Origin: Mesorhizobium sp.
GTDB lineage: Bacteria > Pseudomonadota > Alphaproteobacteria > Rhizobiales > Rhizobiaceae
NCBI GenBank assembly: GCA_004017275.1
Contig: SAKE01000015.1
Coordinates: 62,001 to 126,000 of the forward strand
Direction of reading: 5' to 3'
Length of the DNA: 64,000 nt
A program made the translations under genes and the position numbers. Under the pieces are notes generated by a model that worked only from the letters and a program-made list of their open reading frames with translations, ran no database searches and was not told the DNA's origin. Each line of letters starts with the position of its first letter. Position 1 is the first letter of the stretch. This document shows, one piece after another, positions 1 through 10,601 of the stretch.

Positions 1-656
1 AGGGCAAGCTCGAACCTGGCATGCAGGCCGCGCTGCGCCGAGAACGGAATGCCGGCGACGGTGCCGGCAATGTCGCGATGGACGTGACCGAAGAAGATGT
101 GGCGGACATCGCCATGGCGCCTGAGCAGGCCCAGCAACCGTTCGGGCTGCTCGAGGGCCAGCGGATCGAGCTGCGGCAGGCCGAGCGCGACCGGCGGATG
201 ATGCATGAAGACATAGGCGGGCCTGCCGGCCGTTTCCTCGAGCCGGGCTTCCAGCCAGGCCAGCCGCCTGTCGCACAATTCGCCTTCGACGCGCCCTTCC
301 GCCAGGCAGTCGAGGAACAGCAGCACCTCGTCGGCCGTTTGATGGGCAGACTGTACGAAGCCGTTCTCATCGAGCGGAATTTCGGGAAAGGCTGCGACCA
401 GATTGGCCCGCCGGTCGTGATTGCCCGGCAACAGCCGCCAGGGCACCGACAGTTCGCTCAACGCCGTCCTGAGATCGGCATAGCTCTCGGGCGCACCGGT
501 CTCGGTCAGGTCGCCGGTGAAGACGCAAAATGCGGCATCGGCATGATGCGCATTGATGTGAGCGATGCATGAAGCCAGCCGCTGATGCAGGTCGGCGCCA
601 TAGCGGCGCTCGCCTTGCCGGCCAAGATGGATATCGGTGACCTGAATAATTTTCAT
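1..656 (-). CDS. metallophosphoesterase / phosphodiesterase (partial, runs off the left edge)
   Basis: Reverse-strand reading from ATG at 656 gives MKIIQVTDIHLGRQGERRYGADLHQRLASCIAHINAHHADAAFCVFTGDLTETG, with metallophosphoesterase motifs (D-x-H, GDLTE). It follows ugpC on the same strand. Confidence 0.85.
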   Translation of the reverse strand, partial: MKIIQVTDIHLGRQGERRYGADLHQRLASCIAHINAHHADAAFCVFTGDLTETGAPESYADLRTALSELSVPWRLLPGNHDRRANLVAAFPEIPLDENGFVQSAHQTADEVLLFLDCLAEGRVEGELCDRRLAWLEARLEETAGRPAYVFMHHPPVALGLPQLDPLALEQPERLLGLLRRHGDVRHIFFGHVHRDIAGTVAGIPFSAQRGLHARFELA

Positions 657-722
657 TGCGCGTTTCTTAGACTTGCCGGTGGCGACTGCGCCATCATCGG
701 CGATAATGGCTGGCTTCAGAAA

Positions 723-1823
723 TTAAAGTGCCGGCTCCGGAACGGAGGCCTTGAAGACGTCGAGACGGGTTCCGGTCTCCGACGAAAAGAAATGCATATC
801 CTCCGGCGAAATCTTCAGGCCGACCGCGCTGCCCGGTTCGGGGTGGACGGCCTCCGACGTCATCACCGAAAACGGCGCGCCGTCGAGATCGACGTAGATG
901 ACGCGGCCCGCACCCAGTTCCTCGACGAGATCGACAGTGGCATTGAGCGCACCTGGCGTGCCCGGTGTTACCAACCGGGCGGCTTCAGGCCGGATACCCA
1001 TCGCTACCTTCGAGCCGACCGGCAGTCCCGCTCGGGCCATAGCCAGGCGCCGGCTGCCGCCAAGCAGCGACAGCCCGTCGAGCTCAACCGTGCCTTCGAG
1101 AATGTTCATGGCCGGCGCACCGACGAAGGTGGCGACGAAACGGCTGGCCGGACGGCTGTAGATCTGGGCCGGCGTGCCGACCTGCTCGACGCGCCCGCCA
1201 TTCATCACCACCAGCCGGTCGGCCAGCGTCATCGCCTCGACCTGATCATGCGTGACGAAGACCGAGGTGGCGTTCAGCCGGCGATGCAGTTTGCGGATTT
1301 CCGAGCGCATCTGGACGCGCAGCTTGGCGTCGAGGTTGGACAGCGGTTCGTCGAACAGGAACACTTTCGGCTCGCGGATCATCGCTCGGCCCATGGCGAC
1401 ACGCTGCCTCTGGCCGCCGGAAAGCGCCATCGGCTTGCGGTCGAGCAGATGTTCGAGCTCCAGCGTACGGGCGACCGCCTGGATGCGCTGTGTGCGCTCG
1501 GCCGCAGGAACGCCGGCGACCTTGAGCGAATAGCCAATGTTCTGCGCCACGCTCATATGCGGATAGAGCGCGTAATTCTGGAACACCATGGCGCAGCCGC
1601 GCTCGCGCGGTTCCAGTTTGTTGACGACGGTGCCGTCGATCGCGATCTCGCCGCCGGATATGTCCTCAAGCCCGGCGATCATCCGAAGCAGCGTGGACTT
1701 GCCGCAGCCCGACGGCCCGAGGATGACCACGAACTCGCCGGTGGCGATGTCGAGGTCGACGCCGTGCACGACCTGCATTTTGGCGTAGCTTTTCTTGACG
1801 TCGCGAATGGTTATCGAGGCCAT
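723..1823 (-). CDS. ugpC: sn-glycerol-3-phosphate-type ABC transporter ATP-binding protein
   Basis: ORF 366 aa; Walker [10 protein letters not shown], signature [14 protein letters not shown], Walker [21 protein letters not shown]-like C-terminus; sits in a ugpBAEC-order cluster. Confidence 0.9.
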   Translation of the reverse strand: MASITIRDVKKSYAKMQVVHGVDLDIATGEFVVILGPSGCGKSTLLRMIAGLEDISGGEIAIDGTVVNKLEPRERGCAMVFQNYALYPHMSVAQNIGYSLKVAGVPAAERTQRIQAVARTLELEHLLDRKPMALSGGQRQRVAMGRAMIREPKVFLFDEPLSNLDAKLRVQMRSEIRKLHRRLNATSVFVTHDQVEAMTLADRLVVMNGGRVEQVGTPAQIYSRPASRFVATFVGAPAMNILEGTVELDGLSLLGGSRRLAMARAGLPVGSKVAMGIRPEAARLVTPGTPGALNATVDLVEELGAGRVIYVDLDGAPFSVMTSEAVHPEPGSAVGLKISPEDMHFFSSETGTRLDVFKASVPEPAL

Positions 1824-1842
1824 TGGCCGTCTCCTTTCCAGG

Positions 1843-2781
1843 TCACTTCTCGGTGGCGATCAGGCCGCGCACGAACCAGCGTTGCATGAGCACCACGACA
1901 ATCAGCGGCGGCAGCATGACGATAAGCGTTCCGGCCATGGCGATGTTCCATTCCGGAATGCCGCCGACATTGGGAATGAGCTGCTTCAGCTCGGTGACCG
2001 CCGTCGCATGCGACTGATCGGTGGTGATCAGCAGCGGCCACAGATACTGGTTCCACGCCCACAGGAACATGATGGTCCCAAGTGCTGCCATGTTGTTGCG
2101 CGACAGCGGCAGCAGGATATCGATGAAGAAGCGCAATGCGCCGGCGCCATCCATGCGCGCGGCTTCGGTCAACTCATCCGGCACGGTCAGGAAGAACTGC
2201 CGATACAGAAAAGTGCCGGTCGCCGTCGCGATCAGCGGCATGATAAGCCCGGAATAGGAATTGAGCAGCCCGAGGCTGAGCGAGACCTGTACGCCCGAGA
2301 CTTTTTCGATGAGCCAGCTCAGACCGGTCACATCGAGGATAGCCTGATAGGGCGACAAGACGTTGGCGACGACCGCGTAGGTCGGCACGATGCGCACTTC
2401 CAGCGGCAGCATCAGCGTCACGAAGATCAGCCAGAAGATCAAGGTGCGGCCGGGATAGCGGAAATAGACGATCGAGAAGGCGGTGAGCGCCGAGATGATG
2501 ACTTTGCCTGCCGCGACGCCGGCGGCCATGATGAAACTGTTCAGAAGCTTGGGGCCAAGGTCTGCCGTCGTCCATGCCGTCTTGATGTTGAGCCAGAAGT
2601 CGCTGCCCGGCAGCAGCGACATCGGCACATCGTTGACATCCCTGAGATTGTGCGAGGCGGCGATGGCGACGACCACGAACGGCGCGATGCAAAGCACGAA
2701 GCCGACGAACAGGATCACATGCGTGAAGAAATTGAGGAACGGGGTGCGCTCTACCATGCCGGCCTCACCTGTAGTGCACAC
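1843..2781 (-). CDS. ugpE: sugar/glycerol-3-phosphate ABC transporter permease (UgpE-like)
   Basis: ORF 312 aa, membrane protein with the EAA motif ([25 protein letters not shown]). Confidence 0.9.
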   Translation of the reverse strand: MCTTGEAGMVERTPFLNFFTHVILFVGFVLCIAPFVVVAIAASHNLRDVNDVPMSLLPGSDFWLNIKTAWTTADLGPKLLNSFIMAAGVAAGKVIISALTAFSIVYFRYPGRTLIFWLIFVTLMLPLEVRIVPTYAVVANVLSPYQAILDVTGLSWLIEKVSGVQVSLSLGLLNSYSGLIMPLIATATGTFLYRQFFLTVPDELTEAARMDGAGALRFFIDILLPLSRNNMAALGTIMFLWAWNQYLWPLLITTDQSHATAVTELKQLIPNVGGIPEWNIAMAGTLIVMLPPLIVVVLMQRWFVRGLIATEK

Positions 2782-3670
2782 GCCGCTCGATGAAGCGGAA
2801 CTGGAAGATCGTCAGCACGACGATGAGCACCATCAGGATGATGCTCTGTGCGGCGGCGCCGGAGTAGTCGAGGCCTTTGAAGCCGTCGGAATAGATCTTG
2901 TAGACCATCAGATTGGTGGCGTTCGCCGGCCCGCCCGAGGTCATGATGTCGACGATGCCGAAAGAATCCTGGAAGCTCTCGGTGATGTTGATGACCAAAA
3001 GGAAGAAGATCGTCGGCGTGATCAGCGGGAACTGGATGTCCCAGAAGCGTCTGACGACGCCGGAGCCGTCCATTGCGGCTGCCTCTATCAGCGAACGCGG
3101 GATGGCCTGGAACGCGGCGAGGAAGAAGATGAAATTGTAGCCGACATATTTCCAGGAAAAGGCAATGATGATCGAAGCCATGGCGTCAGTGCCATCAAGG
3201 CCGGGGTCCCAGAAACCGGGCCAGACCTGGTTGACGACGGCCATGAAGCCGGCTTCCGGCGCCAGGATGAAGCGGAACGCCATGGCCAGTGCCGGCGCCG
3301 CGATGCCGTAGGGCCAGATCAACACCACGCGGTAAAAGCGCGACCCGGTCAGTTGCCGATCGGTCAAGGCGGCCAGCACGAGGCCGACGAACATCGCAAG
3401 CCCGGCGCTGATGCCGGCAAAGACAAGGCTGGCGGTGATCGAGTTCCAGTAGTCGGCGTTGGCCAAGATCGAGCGGAAATTGTCGAGCCCGACCCATATG
3501 TTGCCGCCGCCCCAGGGCTGCTGCAGCGTCAGCGACCAGTACACGGCCTGACCGGCAGGCCAGTAGAAGAACGTGAAGATCAAGAGGAGCTGCGGCACCG
3601 CGAAAAGGATGCCGATCGTCCAGCTGCCAAAGGTAACGCGTTTTTCCATCGGTCCGCCGATGCCGCTCAA
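2765..3670 (-). CDS. ugpA: sugar/glycerol-3-phosphate ABC transporter permease (UgpA-like)
   Basis: ORF 301 aa, EAA motif (SLIEAAAMDGSGVVRRFWDIQFPLITP); overlaps ugpE. The start may be the internal MEKRVTFGSW. Confidence 0.9.
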   Translation of the reverse strand: MSGIGGPMEKRVTFGSWTIGILFAVPQLLLIFTFFYWPAGQAVYWSLTLQQPWGGGNIWVGLDNFRSILANADYWNSITASLVFAGISAGLAMFVGLVLAALTDRQLTGSRFYRVVLIWPYGIAAPALAMAFRFILAPEAGFMAVVNQVWPGFWDPGLDGTDAMASIIIAFSWKYVGYNFIFFLAAFQAIPRSLIEAAAMDGSGVVRRFWDIQFPLITPTIFFLLVINITESFQDSFGIVDIMTSGGPANATNLMVYKIYSDGFKGLDYSGAAAQSIILMVLIVVLTIFQFRFIERRVHYR

Positions 3671-3718
3671 CGGCCACTTAGAGCAAGATTAATAACGAAA
3701 TGGCCGCCCGTCGACCCA

Positions 3719-3752
3719 AGCATGGATCCCGAATTTTCGGAAAGATCATGCT
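3719..3752. repeat. dispersed palindromic element, copy A (degenerate)
   Basis: AGCATGGATCCCGAATTTTCGGAAAGATCATGCT; imperfect inverted repeat similar to the elements at 13313 and 45064; lies between ugpB and ugpA. Confidence 0.65.
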
Positions 3753-3789
3753 CGGAGAAGACCGGCTGGCGGCCGCGCAAATTACAGGA

Positions 3790-5142
3790 TCAAGGCAGGG
3801 TCTTGCCCGGATAGGTCTGCTGGAAGCGATCGAGGATGGCGTCGCCATTCTTGACCAGCGTATCGAGGCCTTCCTGGACGCTTACCTTGTTGGCGAAGAT
3901 CGCCTGCATCTGCGTGCCGAACTCGGCGCGGATCTGGGTGAAGTTGCCCAAGCGGATACCGCGGGTGACTTCGGTCGGCTCGGACGCGGTCAGGCTGGCG
4001 ATCGCGACTTCACGGCCCTTATACGGCGCCTTGTCGTAGAAGCCGGTGGACTTCATGTAATCGAAGCCCGACTTCGTCACTGGGATGTAGCCGGTGTTGG
4101 TCGACCAGAACAAAGCGGTCTTGGGATCGTGGATGAAGTTGAGGAACGCGGCCGCGCCCTTGTATTCCGCATCCGACTTGCCCGAGAGCACCCACAGCGA
4201 AGCGCCGCCGACGAGTGAATTCTTGCGCTCGGTGCCGGCATAGACCGGCAGTTCGGCGACATCCCAGTTCATGCCTTCCTTCCGCGTCTTGCCGACGGTG
4301 CCGTGATCGCCGACCGAGGTCATGATGACCTGGCAGGTGCCGGAAGCGAAGGCCTGGACCATATCCTGGCCGAGATCCTTGGACTTGATCTTGATCAGGC
4401 CGGCGTCATACCACTTCTTCAGGTCGGTGACGTATTGGACGAACTTGGTCTTGTTGACTTCCAGACGCGCGTCGAGGCCGTCATAGCCGTTGTTCTTGGT
4501 CGCGATCGGCTGGTTGTGGAGGGCCGAGAACTGCTCCATCAGCTGCCAGCTTTCATTGGCCGAGATGTTGATCGCCATCGGACATTCGTAGCCGGCGTCC
4601 TTCATCGCCTGGAGGTCGGCGCCAACATCTTCCCAGGTCTTGGGCGCTTCGGTCTTACCGATCTTGGCGAAGGCGTCCTTGTTCCAGTACATCAGCGCGG
4701 TCGAGGAATTGAACGGGAAGGACAGCATCTCGCCCTGCGAGGTCGCGTAATAGCGGGCGATGCCGGGGAAATAGTCTGCATAGTCGATCTTGTAGCCGTT
4801 TTCTTCCATCAGCTTGTCGGCCGGCTTGTAGGCGCCCGAGAGCATCATGGTGGCGGTGCCGACGTCATAGACCTGGACGACGGCGGGCTGCTTGCCGGCG
4901 CGGAAGGCGGCGATCGTGTTCTGCAGCGTGGCGTCGTAATTGCCCTGGCTGGTGCAGACGACTTCATAGTCGGCCTGCGAGGCGTTGAAGTTCTTGCACA
5001 GCGTGTCGACGACGCGCGCCAGATCGCCCGAAAGGCCGAACCAGAAATCGAATTTTACCGGCTCTGCGACGGCAGGCACCGCAAGCACTGCGCTGAGCGC
5101 GCCCGCGGCAAGGGCGGCAAGGCCCCGCTTGATGATGGTCAT
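3790..5142 (-). CDS. ugpB: sn-glycerol-3-phosphate-type ABC transporter substrate-binding protein
   Basis: ORF 450 aa with signal peptide (MTIIKRGLAALAAGALSAVLAVPAVAEP) and extracellular solute-binding protein family 1 features. Confidence 0.9.
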   Translation of the reverse strand: MTIIKRGLAALAAGALSAVLAVPAVAEPVKFDFWFGLSGDLARVVDTLCKNFNASQADYEVVCTSQGNYDATLQNTIAAFRAGKQPAVVQVYDVGTATMMLSGAYKPADKLMEENGYKIDYADYFPGIARYYATSQGEMLSFPFNSSTALMYWNKDAFAKIGKTEAPKTWEDVGADLQAMKDAGYECPMAINISANESWQLMEQFSALHNQPIATKNNGYDGLDARLEVNKTKFVQYVTDLKKWYDAGLIKIKSKDLGQDMVQAFASGTCQVIMTSVGDHGTVGKTRKEGMNWDVAELPVYAGTERKNSLVGGASLWVLSGKSDAEYKGAAAFLNFIHDPKTALFWSTNTGYIPVTKSGFDYMKSTGFYDKAPYKGREVAIASLTASEPTEVTRGIRLGNFTQIRAEFGTQMQAIFANKVSVQEGLDTLVKNGDAILDRFQQTYPGKTLP

Positions 5143-5284
5143 GATTTCTTCCCTCTTGAGTGGCTGTTGACAAGGGTCTTGCGCAAGTCCTTGCCCGCTC
5201 TCTTAGAGAAGGTATGTGACAGTTCTGCTGTGGCCTCCCAGGCCTGTGGACAGCCCGTCTCTCCTCCCCTCCGGCGGTTGCATT

Positions 5285-5324
5285 GGCATGAAAATGTCAT
5301 GCCGGCGCCCTAGGTAGCTAGGGC
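5285..5324. promoter_or_regulatory. two adjacent inverted repeats upstream of ugpB (possible operators or structured sites)
   Basis: GGCATGA-AAATG-TCATGCC (5285-5303) and GCCCTA-GGTAGC-TAGGGC (5307-5324), both with perfect arms. Confidence 0.4.
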
Positions 5325-5600
5325 GGCTGCCGAGGACGTAAAGACCGTGAAGAACAGCATAATTATCCGGCTAAAGGGATCGATGAAATGCTGGTGCCAC
5401 GGCTGACGCATGTTCCTCTTGCTGAGCGCCAGGCGATGCGCGATGGGCTGCGCGGCCAGCCGGCTTCCACCAGGAGAAGCCGGCGGCTCTCCATCGGAAA
5501 AGCACGCCAGGGTTGCAAGCGCACTTAATCGATCCTTCAACGGCAAAGCGCTACTCAATCCAGCTACCCTGTTTATTTCCAATAGATCAGGTGAAATAAG

Positions 5601-8039
5601 ATGCTGACGGTCTACAATTGTATCGTCAACCAACACGACCTGAGACTGGTCGCACTCGCCGCGCTGATCTGCGGAATTTCCTGTTTCTCTGCCGTCAACC
5701 TGCTTCATCACATCAGCCGCTCCACAGATCGGAACCGGCTTGCCTGGCTGATGATCGCGGCCACTTCGACCGGCTTCGGCATCTGGGCAACGCATTTCAT
5801 CGCCATGCTTGCGTTCACGCCGGGCATACCCAGCGCCTACGATCCGGCGCTCTCCGTGCTTTCGCTCGCTGGTTCGGTCGCGCTGACGGCGGCCGGCATG
5901 TGGATCGCCACCTTGCGCGACGAATTCGATTATCATCTCGTCGGCGGCGCCGTCCTGGGCGGCGGTATCGGAGCCATGCACTACATCGGCATGGCGGCAT
6001 TCGAGGTCCAGGGCCGGATCGAATGGAACCTGTTGCTTGTCGCCGTTTCCTTGCTGGCGGGCGTGACGCTTGCCGCGCTCGCGCTGCGTGTCGTGCAGCG
6101 CCGCCCCTCCCTGAAGGCGACATCCGTCGGCGCGGCGCTTCTGACGCTGGCGATCTGCACCTTGCATTTCATCGGCATGGGCGCTGTCTCGATCTTTCCC
6201 GATTCCTCGATCTCCATATCCGAATACACGATCGAGCCGACCTCGCAGGCTTTCGCAGCCGCGGCCGCCACGCTGGTGATCCTGGTGCTGTCGGCATCGG
6301 CACTGTGGATCGATCTGCGCTTCCGTCGCCAGAAGCTCGAGGTCGACCGTATGCATGGCCTGGCCAATGCCGCCGTGGAGGGCCTGATCGTCTGCGACGG
6401 CAACCGCATCATCAGCGCCAATGACAGCATTGCAAGGCTGACCGGCATGGCGACCGCGACGCTGAACGGAATGCAGCTCGGCGATCTCTTCGGGTCCGAT
6501 ATATCAGGTTTCGGCGAGCAGCCGCAGGAGGTCGAATTGAGCGGCCGCGACGGCACTAGCATTCCTGTCGAGCTGATCGCCAGGAGCATCGACTATTGTG
6601 GCAAACCTCATAACGTGGTCGCGGTCCGCGACATCCGCGAGCGCAAGAAGGCCGAACAGGAGATCCTGCGCCTTGCTCATTTCGATCCGTTGACCGGGCT
6701 GGCCAATCGCCGCAGCTTCTCCGGCCGGCTGGAGGCGGAAATTGCTGCAATGGGTCGGACCAGGAAAGGCAGCCACCTTGCGCTTCTTCTGCTCGATCTC
6801 GACCGCTTCAAGGAAGTCAACGACCTGTACGGGCACGGCGCCGGCGACGCCATGCTGCAGAAGGTTGCGCATTGCACCACCGGCATCCTTCGTCAAGGAC
6901 AGATGGTGGCGCGGCTGGGCGGCGACGAATTCGCCATCATCGCCCCGAACCTGACCGACCCGTTGGAGGCCGGCCGTATCGCCAACGCAGTGCTTACAGC
7001 CATGCGCGAGGAAAACCGCCTCTCGGTCGGCGGCGGCCTTGTGTCGGCCAGCATCGGCATTGCGCTCTATCCGTCGGATGCCGAAAACCAGGCCAGCCTG
7101 ATAAGCCACGCCGATACGGCGCTCTACCGGGCCAAGACCGAAGGCAAGGACACATACCGCTATTTCGAGGCCTCGATGGGGGCCGAGGCTCGCGACAAGC
7201 GCGTGATGGAGCACGAACTGCGCCAGGCGGTCGCGCGCCAGGAGTTCTACCTCGTCTACCAGCCGCAGAAGGAGATCAGCAGCGGAAAGATGATCGGCTT
7301 CGAAGCCCTGATCCGTTGGCGACATCCGACACGCGGCGACGTGCCTCCGAGCATCTTCATCCCGGTGGCCGAAGACAGCGGAGCCATTGGCCAGATTGGC
7401 GATTGGGTGCTGACGGCGGCCTGCGCGGAAGCCGCCCGCTGGGAAAATCCGCTGACGGTAGCCGTCAACGTCTCGGCGGTGCAGCTTCACAATACGAATT
7501 TCAGCCGCAAGGTCCATGAAACACTGCTGAATTCCGGCTTGGCGCCCGGCAGGCTCGAACTGGAGATCACCGAAACGGCGCTGGTGAAGGACATGCCGCG
7601 CGCGCTGGCGACCTTGCGGCAGGTCAAGGCGCTGGGCGTGCGCGTGGCCATGGACGATTTTGGAACCGGCTATTCCTCGCTCTCCAACCTTCGCGCCTTC
7701 CCCTTCGACAAGATCAAGATCGATGGCTCCTTCATCAAGTCCGTGGACAAGAACGGCCAGGTCGCGGCGATCGTGCGCGCCGTCCTGGGACTTGGGCGCG
7801 GCCTCGGCCTGCCGGTTCTGGCGGAGGGTGTCGAGACGCTCGGCGAACTGAAATTCCTGGACGCCGAAGCCTGCGAGATCGGCCAGGGCTACTATATCGG
7901 CAGGCCAGCTCTCATCGAGGAATTCGGCGACCTGACCGGTGTCGCCGCACCCACGGTCGGCAACAAAGCCGCCAGCCTGCGCGACAGAAGCGTTCTGACC
8001 TTCGCACCCGCGCCTGTCCTTGGTCTGAACAGGGCTTGA
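5601..8039 (+). CDS. MHYT-domain-containing GGDEF/EAL cyclic-di-GMP signalling protein
   Basis: ORF 812 aa; N-terminal MHYT-type membrane sensor (ATHFIAMLAF, MHYIGMAAF, LHFIGMGA), PAS-like region, degenerate-looking GGDEF (RLGGDEFAI), EAL (GFEALIRWRHP). Confidence 0.93.
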   Translation: MLTVYNCIVNQHDLRLVALAALICGISCFSAVNLLHHISRSTDRNRLAWLMIAATSTGFGIWATHFIAMLAFTPGIPSAYDPALSVLSLAGSVALTAAGMWIATLRDEFDYHLVGGAVLGGGIGAMHYIGMAAFEVQGRIEWNLLLVAVSLLAGVTLAALALRVVQRRPSLKATSVGAALLTLAICTLHFIGMGAVSIFPDSSISISEYTIEPTSQAFAAAAATLVILVLSASALWIDLRFRRQKLEVDRMHGLANAAVEGLIVCDGNRIISANDSIARLTGMATATLNGMQLGDLFGSDISGFGEQPQEVELSGRDGTSIPVELIARSIDYCGKPHNVVAVRDIRERKKAEQEILRLAHFDPLTGLANRRSFSGRLEAEIAAMGRTRKGSHLALLLLDLDRFKEVNDLYGHGAGDAMLQKVAHCTTGILRQGQMVARLGGDEFAIIAPNLTDPLEAGRIANAVLTAMREENRLSVGGGLVSASIGIALYPSDAENQASLISHADTALYRAKTEGKDTYRYFEASMGAEARDKRVMEHELRQAVARQEFYLVYQPQKEISSGKMIGFEALIRWRHPTRGDVPPSIFIPVAEDSGAIGQIGDWVLTAACAEAARWENPLTVAVNVSAVQLHNTNFSRKVHETLLNSGLAPGRLELEITETALVKDMPRALATLRQVKALGVRVAMDDFGTGYSSLSNLRAFPFDKIKIDGSFIKSVDKNGQVAAIVRAVLGLGRGLGLPVLAEGVETLGELKFLDAEACEIGQGYYIGRPALIEEFGDLTGVAAPTVGNKAASLRDRSVLTFAPAPVLGLNRA

Positions 8040-8041
8040 TC

Positions 8042-8055
8042 GCCCGAAAGGGCAC
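8042..8055. terminator. small hairpin between convergent genes
   Basis: GCCC-GAAA-GGGC just after the MHYT gene stop; no T-run. Confidence 0.3.
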
Positions 8056-8078
8056 AGCGGTTTCGGGACGACGCGCCT

Positions 8079-8792
8079 TTAGAGGCTGTCGGGCTTGAGC
8101 GCCGCCTCGACCAGCCGCTTGGCATCCGGCCCCGACCATTCCGCCGGGCCGTTCATATGAGCGATCAGGCAGCCCTCGCCGTCGATCAGCATGGTGACGG
8201 GAAGGCCGAGCGCCAGGCCGCGCGTCTTGAGGTCGTTGAACAGCGCCATCGTCGAATCCCTGAAATAGCCGAGCGTCGCGACGCCGGTATCGGCGAGGAA
8301 CTTCTTCGGCTTCACATCGTCGCCGACATCGACGTTGACGGCGACCACCTGAAAGGCATCGCTGCCCTTTTCCTTCTGCAGCGCATCGAGCGCCGGCATT
8401 TCGGCGCGGCACGGCGCGCACCATGTCGCCCACAGATTGAGCAGCACCGTCTTGCCGGCATGATCGGCGAGCGTCATCGGCTTGCCGTCCGGACCGTTGA
8501 AGGCGAGGTTCTTCAAGGATTGCGGCGGATCGGCCGGCAAAAGCGCCGCGACCTCACCGGTGGCCGAGGCCGCGACCTTCTTGGCGCGGTCGCTCTTGGC
8601 GGCGCAGGCGACGTCGTCCTTGCTCTCGCCGACAGCAGCTTGTGCCGGTGCATTGTTGCCAGACCGGCTCTCGCTGACATATACCGCGACCGCGCTGGCC
8701 AGCGCGCCCGCCACCAAGGCCGCGAGGATTAGGCGCGGGGCCGGGAAGAATCTATTACCGTCTGCCATTTTCTCAAAACTGCTCCGAAGCAC
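8079..8792 (-). CDS. tlpA: TlpA-family thiol:disulfide interchange protein
   Basis: ORF 237 aa, N-terminal membrane anchor and thioredoxin active site [13 protein letters not shown]. Confidence 0.92.
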   Translation of the reverse strand: MLRSSFEKMADGNRFFPAPRLILAALVAGALASAVAVYVSESRSGNNAPAQAAVGESKDDVACAAKSDRAKKVAASATGEVAALLPADPPQSLKNLAFNGPDGKPMTLADHAGKTVLLNLWATWCAPCRAEMPALDALQKEKGSDAFQVVAVNVDVGDDVKPKKFLADTGVATLGYFRDSTMALFNDLKTRGLALGLPVTMLIDGEGCLIAHMNGPAEWSGPDAKRLVEAALKPDSL

Positions 8793-8803
8793 GGGTTATA
8801 GCC

Positions 8804-10204
8804 ATGAGCGACAAGAAAACCAGCAACCAGATGTGGGGCGGACGTTTTGCCTCTGGTCCGGCCGCGATCATGGAAGCGATCAACGCGTCGATCTCGTTCG
8901 ACCGCAAACTCTATGCGCAGGACATCAAAGGCTCGATCGCCCATAGCGAGATGCTGGCGCAAACGGGCATTATTTCGGCGGCCGATCAAGAAAAAATCGC
9001 TCACGGGCTGAACACGATCCTGAAAGAGATCGAGGCCGGCAGCTTCGAGTTCTCGACGCGTCTCGAAGACATCCACATGAATATCGAGGCACGCCTTGCC
9101 GATCTGATCGGCCCGGCGGCCGGCCGGCTGCACACCGCACGCTCGCGCAACGACCAGGTTGCGGTCGATCTGAGACTGTGGGTCAAGGACGAGTGCTTTC
9201 GCGTCGCCGAGGCGTTGAAAGGGCTGATCACGGCGCTGCTGGAGCGGGCCGAGGAGCATGCGGCGACCGTGATGCCGGGTTTCACCCATATGCAGGCAGC
9301 CCAGCCGGTGACCTTCGGCCATCACTGCATGGCTTATGTCGAGATGTTTTCGCGCGACCTGTCGCGTGTGCGCGATGCGATCGAACGGATGGACGAAAGC
9401 CCGCTCGGTGCCGCGGCCCTTGCCGGCACCAGTTTCCCGATCGACCGTCACCGGACCGCCAAGGCGCTCGGCTTCCGCGAGCCGATGCGCAATTCGCTCG
9501 ACAGCGTCTCCGATCGCGATTTCGCGCTCGAGTTCCTCGGCATGGCGGCGATCTGCGCCACGCATCTGTCGCGACTGGCCGAGGAGATCATCATCTGGTC
9601 GACGCCGCAATTCGGCTTCGTCAGGCTGTCGGACTCGTTTTCCACCGGCTCCTCGATCATGCCGCAGAAGAAGAACCCCGACGCCGCCGAACTGGTGCGC
9701 GGCAAGACCGGCCGCGTCACCGGCCATCTGGTCGGCCTGCTGACGGTGATGAAGGGCATGCCTTTGACCTATGGCAAGGACATGCAGGAAGACAAGGAAT
9801 CTGTCTTCGATGCCGCCGAGACGCTCGACCTGATGCTGGCGGCGATGACCGGCATGGTCTCGGACATGACGATCAATGCGGCCCCGATGAAGAAGGCCGC
9901 CGGATCCGGCCACGCGACCGCCACCGATCTTGCCGACTGGTTGGTGCGCACGCTCGGCCTGCCGTTCCGCGAAGCGCATCATGTCACCGGCCGGGCGGTG
10001 GCGCTGGCCGAAGAGAAGAAGGTAGGGCTGGACAAGCTTTCGCTGGAGGACCTGCAGTCGATCAATCCCGGCATCACGGCGGACATATTTTCGGTGCTGG
10101 CGGTGCAGAACTCGGTCAAGAGCCGCACCAGTTTCGGCGGCACCGCGCCATCGGAAGTCAGGAAGCAGATCCGCAGCTGGAAGAAGCGACTGGCCAACGC
10201 GTGA
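8804..10204 (+). CDS. argH: argininosuccinate lyase
   Basis: ORF 466 aa; [11 protein letters not shown] start and signature [12 protein letters not shown]. Confidence 0.97.
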   Translation: MSDKKTSNQMWGGRFASGPAAIMEAINASISFDRKLYAQDIKGSIAHSEMLAQTGIISAADQEKIAHGLNTILKEIEAGSFEFSTRLEDIHMNIEARLADLIGPAAGRLHTARSRNDQVAVDLRLWVKDECFRVAEALKGLITALLERAEEHAATVMPGFTHMQAAQPVTFGHHCMAYVEMFSRDLSRVRDAIERMDESPLGAAALAGTSFPIDRHRTAKALGFREPMRNSLDSVSDRDFALEFLGMAAICATHLSRLAEEIIIWSTPQFGFVRLSDSFSTGSSIMPQKKNPDAAELVRGKTGRVTGHLVGLLTVMKGMPLTYGKDMQEDKESVFDAAETLDLMLAAMTGMVSDMTINAAPMKKAAGSGHATATDLADWLVRTLGLPFREAHHVTGRAVALAEEKKVGLDKLSLEDLQSINPGITADIFSVLAVQNSVKSRTSFGGTAPSEVRKQIRSWKKRLANA

Positions 10205-10206
10205 CG

Positions 10207-10254
10207 TCGGATATTGCGACCAGCAATATCTCGGATATCGCGACCAGCAATATC
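10207..10254. repeat. tandem 24-bp direct repeat; each unit is a hairpin
   Basis: tcggatattgcgaccagcaatatc / tcggatatcgcgaccagcaatatc; unit 1 contains GATATTGC-gacca-GCAATATC, and unit 2 the same with one mismatch. Confidence 0.85.
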
Positions 10255-10329
10255 CAACAATATCCGGGGTGCAATACGCCGAGAACTCGGCTAAAAGCGG
10301 CGGCTGGCAATTTTCGGACGGATGGATCG

Positions 10330-10536
10330 ATGACCGGAAGCAGGATTTTGGTGACGCTGACGCTGCTGGTGGCGATCGCGGCTGTCTCGGCCTGCGGCAG
10401 GAGGAGCGGTCTCGACACGCCCTATGAGGCAGCCGTGCAGGCGCGCAAGGATGCCTCGAAGGCTCACCAGCCGGTGCCGCCGGAGCCGGAGAAACCGGTC
10501 GTGGACAAGAAGTTCATCCTCGACCCGCTGATCTAG
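10330..10536 (+). CDS. lptM: small lipoprotein, LptM/YifL-like
   Basis: 68 aa MTGSRILVTLTLLVAIAAVSACGRRSGLDTPYEAAVQ...; lipobox VSAC; located between argH and lysA. Confidence 0.85.
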   Translation: MTGSRILVTLTLLVAIAAVSACGRRSGLDTPYEAAVQARKDASKAHQPVPPEPEKPVVDKKFILDPLI

Positions 10537-10601
10537 AGCCGACAAGACCGGGGCTTTCAAAACCCGATCCCATCGCGCTCCAACTTTCCGGAACCACTCC
10601 C

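Noticed and set aside
2483-3814. 443-aa + strand ORF overlapping ugpA/ugpE
   Set aside because: Shadow ORF opposite well-supported permease genes; Arg/Asp/His-rich composition.
9178-10536. 452-aa + ORF overlapping argH
   Set aside because: Only the last 68 codons (10330-10536, lipoprotein) are credible; the rest is an alternate frame of argH.
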